Notes under the pieces: model-generated
What the model was told of the DNA's origin: nothing
The model's input: the letters and a program-made list of their open reading frames with translations, nothing else
Databases searched by the model: none
Translations under genes and position numbers: made by a program
Part shown: positions 7,339 to 11,537 of the stretch, piece after piece
Layout of the letters: every line of letters starts with the position of its first letter
Numbering within the stretch: the first letter of the stretch is position 1
DNA from: an uncultured Actinomyces sp.
GTDB taxonomy: Bacteria > Actinomycetota > Actinomycetes > Actinomycetales > Actinomycetaceae
Direction of reading: 5' to 3'
Length of the DNA: 11,537 bases
Assembly (NCBI GenBank): GCA_915069725.1
Contig: CAJZFF010000021.1
Location: 1 to 11,537, forward strand

Positions 7339-8640
7339 ATGACCGGCCACGCATCGTCACGTTCCTGTTCCCCTCAGTCCCTCCAGCGACTGGTCCTGCT
7401 CGGATCCACCGGGTCGATCGGCACCCAGACCCTCGAGGTCCTCACCCGCCTTGGGGAGCACGCCCCGCGAGTGGTCGCCCTGGCCGCCGGCGGAAGCCGC
7501 CTGGAGCTCCTGGCCCGCCAGGCCGTCGCCTGGGAGGTCCCCGTCCTGGCCGTCACCGGTGGGGGAGAGGATCTCTCCGACCGCCTGCGCCAGGCCCTGA
7601 GGGCCGCAGCCGCCCAGGCCGGCCGTCCCGACCCGGTCACCACCATCCTCACCGGTCCCGACGCCGCCACCACGGCGGTCCAGGCCGCTGAGCTCGGGGC
7701 AGACGACACGGTCGTCAACGGCATCACCGGCTCCGTGGGCCTGCTGCCCACGCTGGCCGCCCTGGGCAGCGGAGCCCGCCTGGCCCTGGCCAACAAGGAG
7801 TCCCTCGTCGTCGGGGGCGCCCTGGTCCGCCAGGCGCTCACGCGACCCGGCCAGATCGTCCCCGTGGACTCCGAGCACTCCGCCATCGCCCAGGCCCTGG
7901 CCAGCGGCCGCCACGAGAAAGGACTGACCAGTCCCGTCCTCAGCGGGCGCAGCGAGGTGCGGCGGCTGGTCCTGACCGCCTCCGGCGGCCCCTTCCGCGG
8001 ACGCAGCCGCGCCGAGCTCACCGGGATCAGTGCCGCCGCCGCCCTCAAGCACCCCACCTGGGACATGGGGCCGGTGGTGACCATCAACTCCTCGACCCTC
8101 ATCAACAAGGGGCTCGAGCTCATCGAGGCCCACCTCCTGTTCGACGTGGCACCCGAGCGGATCGACGTCGTCGTTCACCCCCAGTCCGTCATCCACTCCA
8201 TGGTGGAGTTCACCGACGGCGCCACCATCGCGCAGGCCTCCCCGCCCGACATGCGCCTGCCCATCGCCCTGGGCCTGACCTGGCCCGAGCGCCCCGACCT
8301 GTCGGGCCTGGTGACTCCCAACGACTGGCGCGAACCGGTCAGCTGGACCTTCGAGCCGCTGGACGACGCCGCCTTCCCCGCCGTCGACCTGGCCCGTAGC
8401 GCCGTGGCGGCCTCGGACACCCACCCGGCGGTGCTCAACGCGGCCAACGAGCAGGCCGTAGCCGCCTTCCTCGCCGGCGGCCTGGAGTGGTGCGACATCG
8501 TCGAGATCGATGCGGCCGTCGTGGCCGAGCACGAGGGCCTGACCGGCCCGGGCCTCGACGACGTCCTGGCCGTGGAGACCTGGGCACGCGCCCGCGCCGA
8601 CGAGCTCATCGCGGCACGAAACGGAGGAACGCACTCGTGA
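7339..8640 (+). CDS. dxr: 1-deoxy-D-xylulose 5-phosphate reductoisomerase
   Basis: Dxr converts 1-deoxy-D-xylulose 5-phosphate to 2-C-methyl-D-erythritol 4-phosphate with NADPH and a divalent metal. This is the first committed step of the MEP isoprenoid pathway and the target of fosmidomycin. The 433-residue product shows the NADPH loop GSTGSIG (22-28), ALANKESLVVGG, the metal ligands in VDSEHSA (D177, E179) and NKGLELIE (E260), ASGGPFRG over the active site, and the conserved VVHPQSVIHSMVEF and PDMRLPIALG blocks. ATG 7339 has GAGGAAA (7321-7327) eleven bases upstream, a rather long spacing. The stop overlaps the next start as GTGA. IspG for the same pathway lies two genes on. Confidence 0.97.
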   Translation: MTGHASSRSCSPQSLQRLVLLGSTGSIGTQTLEVLTRLGEHAPRVVALAAGGSRLELLARQAVAWEVPVLAVTGGGEDLSDRLRQALRAAAAQAGRPDPVTTILTGPDAATTAVQAAELGADDTVVNGITGSVGLLPTLAALGSGARLALANKESLVVGGALVRQALTRPGQIVPVDSEHSAIAQALASGRHEKGLTSPVLSGRSEVRRLVLTASGGPFRGRSRAELTGISAAAALKHPTWDMGPVVTINSSTLINKGLELIEAHLLFDVAPERIDVVVHPQSVIHSMVEFTDGATIAQASPPDMRLPIALGLTWPERPDLSGLVTPNDWREPVSWTFEPLDDAAFPAVDLARSAVAASDTHPAVLNAANEQAVAAFLAGGLEWCDIVEIDAAVVAEHEGLTGPGLDDVLAVETWARARADELIAARNGGTHS

Positions 8641-9971
8641 GCACCACCCTGGCCTACATCCTGGGCATCGTCATCCTCGTCATCGGGATCGGTGTCTCAG
8701 TGGCCCTTCACGAGCTCGGGCACATGATCCCCGCCAAGAAATTCGGCGTGAAGGTACCCGAGTACTTCATCGGCTTCGGCCCGAAGATCTGGTCGTTCAA
8801 GCGCGGGGAGACCGAGTACGGCGTCAAAGCCATCTGGCTTGGCGGCTACGTCAAGCTCGTCGGCATGCTGCCTCCGGCCAGGCCCGGCAGGCCGGACCGC
8901 CGACGCAAGGACGGAAGCCTGGGCATGGTGGGCGAGGCACGCGCCGAGGCCCTGGAGGAGATCCAGCCCGGGGAGGAGCACCGGGCCTTCTACCACCTCA
9001 GCGTCCCCAAGAAGCTCATCGTCATGGCCGGGGGAATCCTCACCAACCTGGTCCTGGGGATCGTGCTGCTGGCCGTGGCCGTCGGCGTGGTCGGCATCCC
9101 CGGACGCACGACGACGCTGTCGACCGTGGCGTCCTGCGTGTCCTCAGACATCGACGCGGGCACCCCCTGCCAGGACTCCGACCCGGTCGGCCCCGCCAGC
9201 GCCGCCGGCATACGGGTCGGCGACAGGATCGTCTCCTGGGGCGGGGTGAAGGTCTCCACCTGGGAGGAGCTGCAGGCCCGGATCGCAGCCGCAGGCACCA
9301 GACCCACCGAGGTCGTCATCGAGCGAGACGGAGTCGAGCGCAAAGTGAGCGTCACCGCGGTCGAGGCCCAGCGCACCGTTCGCGACGCGCAGGGCGCCCC
9401 GGTCAAGGACGCCTCCGGGGCCGTGCGCACCCAGGCCCGCCCCTATGTCGGCATCTCCCCGTCGCTGGGAACCACTCCCCTGAGCCCCACCAAGATCCCC
9501 GGCATCATCGGACAGGCCATCGGTGGGACGGTCAAGGCCATCGCCACCCTGCCGGTGGGCCTCTATCACGCCGTCCAGGCGGCGCTGGGCGTTGAGCAGC
9601 GCAGCGCCGACAGTGGCGTCGTGGGCCTGGTGGGCATGGGACGCATGGCCGGAAACGCCACCAGCGGCGGTGTGGCCGGGGGTGGGGCGGTCCCCCTGTC
9701 GATGCGGGTGAGCACCATGCTCATGCTGCTGGGCAGCCTCAACCTGGCGCTGTTCGCCTTCAACCTGGTGCCCCTGCTGCCACTGGACGGCGGGCACGTC
9801 CTCGGAGCCTGCTGGGAGGGCATCCGGCGCTCGATCGCCAAGGCGCAGGGCAAGCCCGATCCGGGACCGGTGGACACGGCCAGGATGCTGCCCGTCGGTC
9901 AGGTCGTCTTCGGACTGCTCATCGCCATGGCCCTGGTCCTGGTGTGGGTGGATATCGCCGCGCCGCTGTGA
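8637..9971 (+). CDS. rseP: M50 site-2 protease, Rip1/RseP family
   Basis: This intramembrane zinc protease family cleaves membrane-bound anti-sigma factors and other single-pass proteins. The 444-residue product has HELGH at residues 25-29 within the first membrane helix (H25, E26, H29), a second helix at about 126-153, one PDZ domain starting near 180 (DPVGPASAAGIRVGDRIVSW), and the second catalytic motif NLVPLLPLDGGH with zinc ligand D384, followed by a final helix (417-444). Cys167 and Cys178 lie just before the PDZ domain, on the outer face, and could form a disulfide. GTG 8637 overlaps the dxr stop and gives a proper N-terminal helix; the open frame upstream to 8487 is a shadow of dxr. 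In M. tuberculosis Rip1 (Rv2869c) lies in the same place. The substrate here is unknown. Confidence 0.95.
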   Translation: MSTTLAYILGIVILVIGIGVSVALHELGHMIPAKKFGVKVPEYFIGFGPKIWSFKRGETEYGVKAIWLGGYVKLVGMLPPARPGRPDRRRKDGSLGMVGEARAEALEEIQPGEEHRAFYHLSVPKKLIVMAGGILTNLVLGIVLLAVAVGVVGIPGRTTTLSTVASCVSSDIDAGTPCQDSDPVGPASAAGIRVGDRIVSWGGVKVSTWEELQARIAAAGTRPTEVVIERDGVERKVSVTAVEAQRTVRDAQGAPVKDASGAVRTQARPYVGISPSLGTTPLSPTKIPGIIGQAIGGTVKAIATLPVGLYHAVQAALGVEQRSADSGVVGLVGMGRMAGNATSGGVAGGGAVPLSMRVSTMLMLLGSLNLALFAFNLVPLLPLDGGHVLGACWEGIRRSIAKAQGKPDPGPVDTARMLPVGQVVFGLLIAMALVLVWVDIAAPL

Positions 9972-10061
9972 GGCCCGCAGGGCCGGGGAGGGCGTGAGCA
10001 AATCGGTACCGGCGGGAGCGATGCCACACACCGGAGATGCAGGCCCGGGCAGGGCGGATGA

Positions 10062-10067
10062 CATACT
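10062..10067 (+). promoter_or_regulatory. Candidate -10 element for leaderless ispG mRNA
   Basis: CATACT ends six bases before the ispG GTG, the spacing at which actinobacterial -10 elements give mRNA starting at the first codon. No convincing ribosome site precedes the GTG. The -35 region (about 10039-10044) is not recognisable and CATACT is only a partial match to TAnnnT, so the call is tentative. Confidence 0.35.
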
Positions 10068-10073
10068 GGACGG

Positions 10074-11255
10074 GTGACTGAAGCGATCGCTCTTGGCATC
10101 CCTACGATGCGTGCCCAGGCCCCGGTCCTGGCGCCGCGCAGACCGACCCGCAAGATCAAGGTCGGCAGCCTCAACGTCGGTGGAGACGCCCCCATCACCG
10201 TGCAGTCGATGACCACCACGAAGACCCACGACATCGGCGCCACTCTGCAGCAGATCGCTGAGCTGACAGCCGCGGGCTGCGACATCGTGCGCGTGGCCTG
10301 CCCCACCGACAAGGACGCCGAGGCACTGCCGATCATCGCCAAGCAGTCCCGCATCCCCGTCATCGCGGACATCCACTTCAACCCCAAGTACGTCTTCGCC
10401 GCCATCGAGGCGGGCTGCGGCGCGGTGCGTGTCAACCCCGGCAACATCCGCAAGTTCGACGACCAGGTCGCCGACATCTGCAAAGCCGCCTCTGACGCCG
10501 GCGTCTCCCTGCGCATCGGCGTCAACGCCGGTTCCCTGGACAAGCGCCTGCTCAAGAAGTACGGGAAGGCCACCCCCGAGGCGCTCGTGGAGTCGGCCAC
10601 CTGGGAGGCCGGGCTCTTCGAGGAGAACGACTTCCACGACTTCAAGATCTCCGTCAAGCACCACGACGTCGTCACCATGGTGCAGGCCTACAGGCTCCTG
10701 TCGGAGGCCGGCCAGTGGCCCCTGCACCTGGGCGTGACCGAGGCCGGCCCCGCCTTCCAGGGCACCATCAAGTCCTGCGCCGCCTTCGGCACCCTGCTCG
10801 CCCAGGGCATCGGGGACACCATCCGGGTCTCGCTGTCCGCACCGCCGGTGGAGGAGGTCAAGGTCGGCACCAAGCTGCTGGAGTTCATGGGGTTGCGCGA
10901 GCGCAAGCTCGAGATCGTCTCGTGCCCCTCCTGCGGGCGCGCCCAGGTGGACGTGTGGACGCTCGCCGAGGAGGTCGAGACCGGGCTCAAGCAGATCACC
11001 GCCCCGTTGCGGGTGGCCGTCATGGGGTGCGTGGTCAACGGTCCCGGCGAGGCCCGCGAGGCCGATCTCGGCTGCGCCTCCGGCAATGGCAAGGGGCAGA
11101 TCTTCGTGCGCGGCAAGGTCGTCGAGACCGTTCCCGAGGACCGGGTCGTTGAGACTCTCCTCGAGCACGCTGAGGCGATGGCCGATCAGATGCGCTCCGA
11201 ACTGGGCGAGGCGGCCTTGGCGGGGGCGTCGCCCAGCGTTGTCACCAGCGCCTGA
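10074..11255 (+). CDS. ispG: 4-hydroxy-3-methylbut-2-en-1-yl diphosphate synthase
   Basis: IspG (GcpE) is a 4Fe-4S enzyme converting methylerythritol cyclodiphosphate to HMBPP, the penultimate MEP-pathway step. The 393-residue product has an N-terminal TIM-barrel region with [17 protein letters not shown], the HFNPKY segment and VRVNPGNIR, and a C-terminal cluster domain with C284-P-S-C287 and C319-V-V-N-G-P-G-E326; these match E. coli Cys270, Cys273, Cys305 and Glu312. All cluster ligands are present, and the length fits bacterial IspG with a short N-terminal extension. GTG 10074 is the longest sensible start; ATG 10107 is an alternative, also without a ribosome site. The 102-base gap after the protease gene, with a -10-like element next to the GTG, suggests its own promoter. 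Confidence 0.97.
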   Translation: MTEAIALGIPTMRAQAPVLAPRRPTRKIKVGSLNVGGDAPITVQSMTTTKTHDIGATLQQIAELTAAGCDIVRVACPTDKDAEALPIIAKQSRIPVIADIHFNPKYVFAAIEAGCGAVRVNPGNIRKFDDQVADICKAASDAGVSLRIGVNAGSLDKRLLKKYGKATPEALVESATWEAGLFEENDFHDFKISVKHHDVVTMVQAYRLLSEAGQWPLHLGVTEAGPAFQGTIKSCAAFGTLLAQGIGDTIRVSLSAPPVEEVKVGTKLLEFMGLRERKLEIVSCPSCGRAQVDVWTLAEEVETGLKQITAPLRVAVMGCVVNGPGEAREADLGCASGNGKGQIFVRGKVVETVPEDRVVETLLEHAEAMADQMRSELGEAALAGASPSVVTSA

Positions 11256-11293
11256 CGCATCACGGGATTGCGCCACCCCGCTCCGTCGTCATT

Positions 11294-11537
11294 GTGAGCT
11301 TCTTCGGCCAGCGCCTGAATGTCATCGGTCCGCACCAGCGCGACGGGCTGCTGGGCCTGTGCGCTCTCGATCCTGTCTGCGCCGTCGCCCTGGCTCACCA
11401 GTTGCGCCGGTGGGATCGCTGGGGCGATGGCGATGTCGTCGTCCTGGGACGTCCGAGTCGGCCCGTCGCCGGAGCGTGGGCGACCGGCTCGCTCATGCCC
11501 TTCGGTCTGGCGGCGCGTCCCGCGCTCGGGCACGACG
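11294..11537 (+). CDS. GNAT-family acetyltransferase (DUF4081 type), N-terminal part
   Basis: From GTG 11294 the frame stays open for 81 codons to the right edge, so the catalytic acetyl-CoA motif is not in view. The visible part has RDGLLGLCALDPVCAVALAH followed by QLRRWDRWGDGDVVVLGR and AGAWATGSLMPFG. This resembles the N-terminal DUF4081 region of actinobacterial GNAT proteins, where a DPVANV-type motif and a strand pair precede the transferase domain. Such a gene follows ispG in many actinobacteria (Rv2867c in M. tuberculosis), and the position supports the call. GTG 11294 is the only usual start codon in this frame after the TGA at 11171; no good ribosome site is visible. It lies 38 bases after ispG, so is probably cotranscribed. 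The substrate is unknown. Confidence 0.75.
   Translation, partial: MSFFGQRLNVIGPHQRDGLLGLCALDPVCAVALAHQLRRWDRWGDGDVVVLGRPSRPVAGAWATGSLMPFGLAARPALGHD

Noticed and set aside
9972..9984. Hairpin GGCCC-GCA-GGGCC just after the protease gene as a terminator
   Set aside because: The stem is only 5 bp and no T-run follows; such short inverted repeats are expected by chance at this GC content.
9144..11276. Open frame of 710 codons on the minus strand, antisense to the protease gene and ispG
   Set aside because: It is a shadow of two well-conserved genes in high-GC DNA. The product is Gly/Asp/Leu/His-rich low complexity with no recognisable domain.

Overview
The window is a high-GC, densely packed housekeeping segment from a high-GC Gram-positive bacterium (Actinomycetota). 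Codons strongly prefer G or C in the third position. The order rpsB-tsf-pyrH-frr-cdsA-rlmN-(DivIVA-like)-dxr-site-2 protease-ispG-GNAT is the classic actinobacterial order; in Mycobacterium tuberculosis the same families lie between Rv2890c and Rv2867c. Protein features look Actinomyces-like, but the genus is inferred and not proven.

Layout. (1) Positions 1-371, minus strand: the 5' part of a gene for an exported protein, running off the left edge. It starts with a clear signal sequence; by position it is probably the M23-type peptidase often found divergent from rpsB. (2) 372-868: a long divergent intergenic region holding the rpsB promoter and leader, with an extended -10 candidate and several small hairpins. 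(3) 869-4401: the translation and nucleotide block, rpsB (S2), tsf (EF-Ts), pyrH (UMP kinase) and frr (ribosome recycling factor). Strong hairpins lie after rpsB and tsf, and a -10-like element precedes pyrH. (4) 4465-7279: cdsA (CDP-diacylglycerol synthase), rlmN (23S rRNA/tRNA A2 methylase) and a small DivIVA-like gene overlapping rlmN by ATGA. (5) 7339-11255: dxr and ispG, two steps of the MEP isoprenoid pathway, with an M50 site-2 protease (Rip1/RseP family) between them. The protease gene overlaps dxr by GTGA; ispG has its own possible leaderless start. (6) 11294-11537: the 5' end of a DUF4081-type GNAT acetyltransferase gene, cut by the right edge.

Together the genes serve protein synthesis (S2, EF-Ts, RRF, RlmN), pyrimidine nucleotide supply (PyrH), phospholipid precursor synthesis (CdsA), isoprenoid precursors for lipid carriers (Dxr, IspG), and envelope or division functions (site-2 protease, DivIVA-like protein, exported protein). 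All genes except the leftmost are on the plus strand.

I found no mobile element, CRISPR array, tRNA, rRNA or toxin-antitoxin pair, and no convincing undescribed multi-gene system. The points worth a second look are regulatory or structural: the long rpsB leader, the rpsB-tsf hairpin, a 13-bp-period repeat before pyrH, a 9-nt degenerate repeat carrying successive in-frame stops, and the leaderless-type start of ispG.
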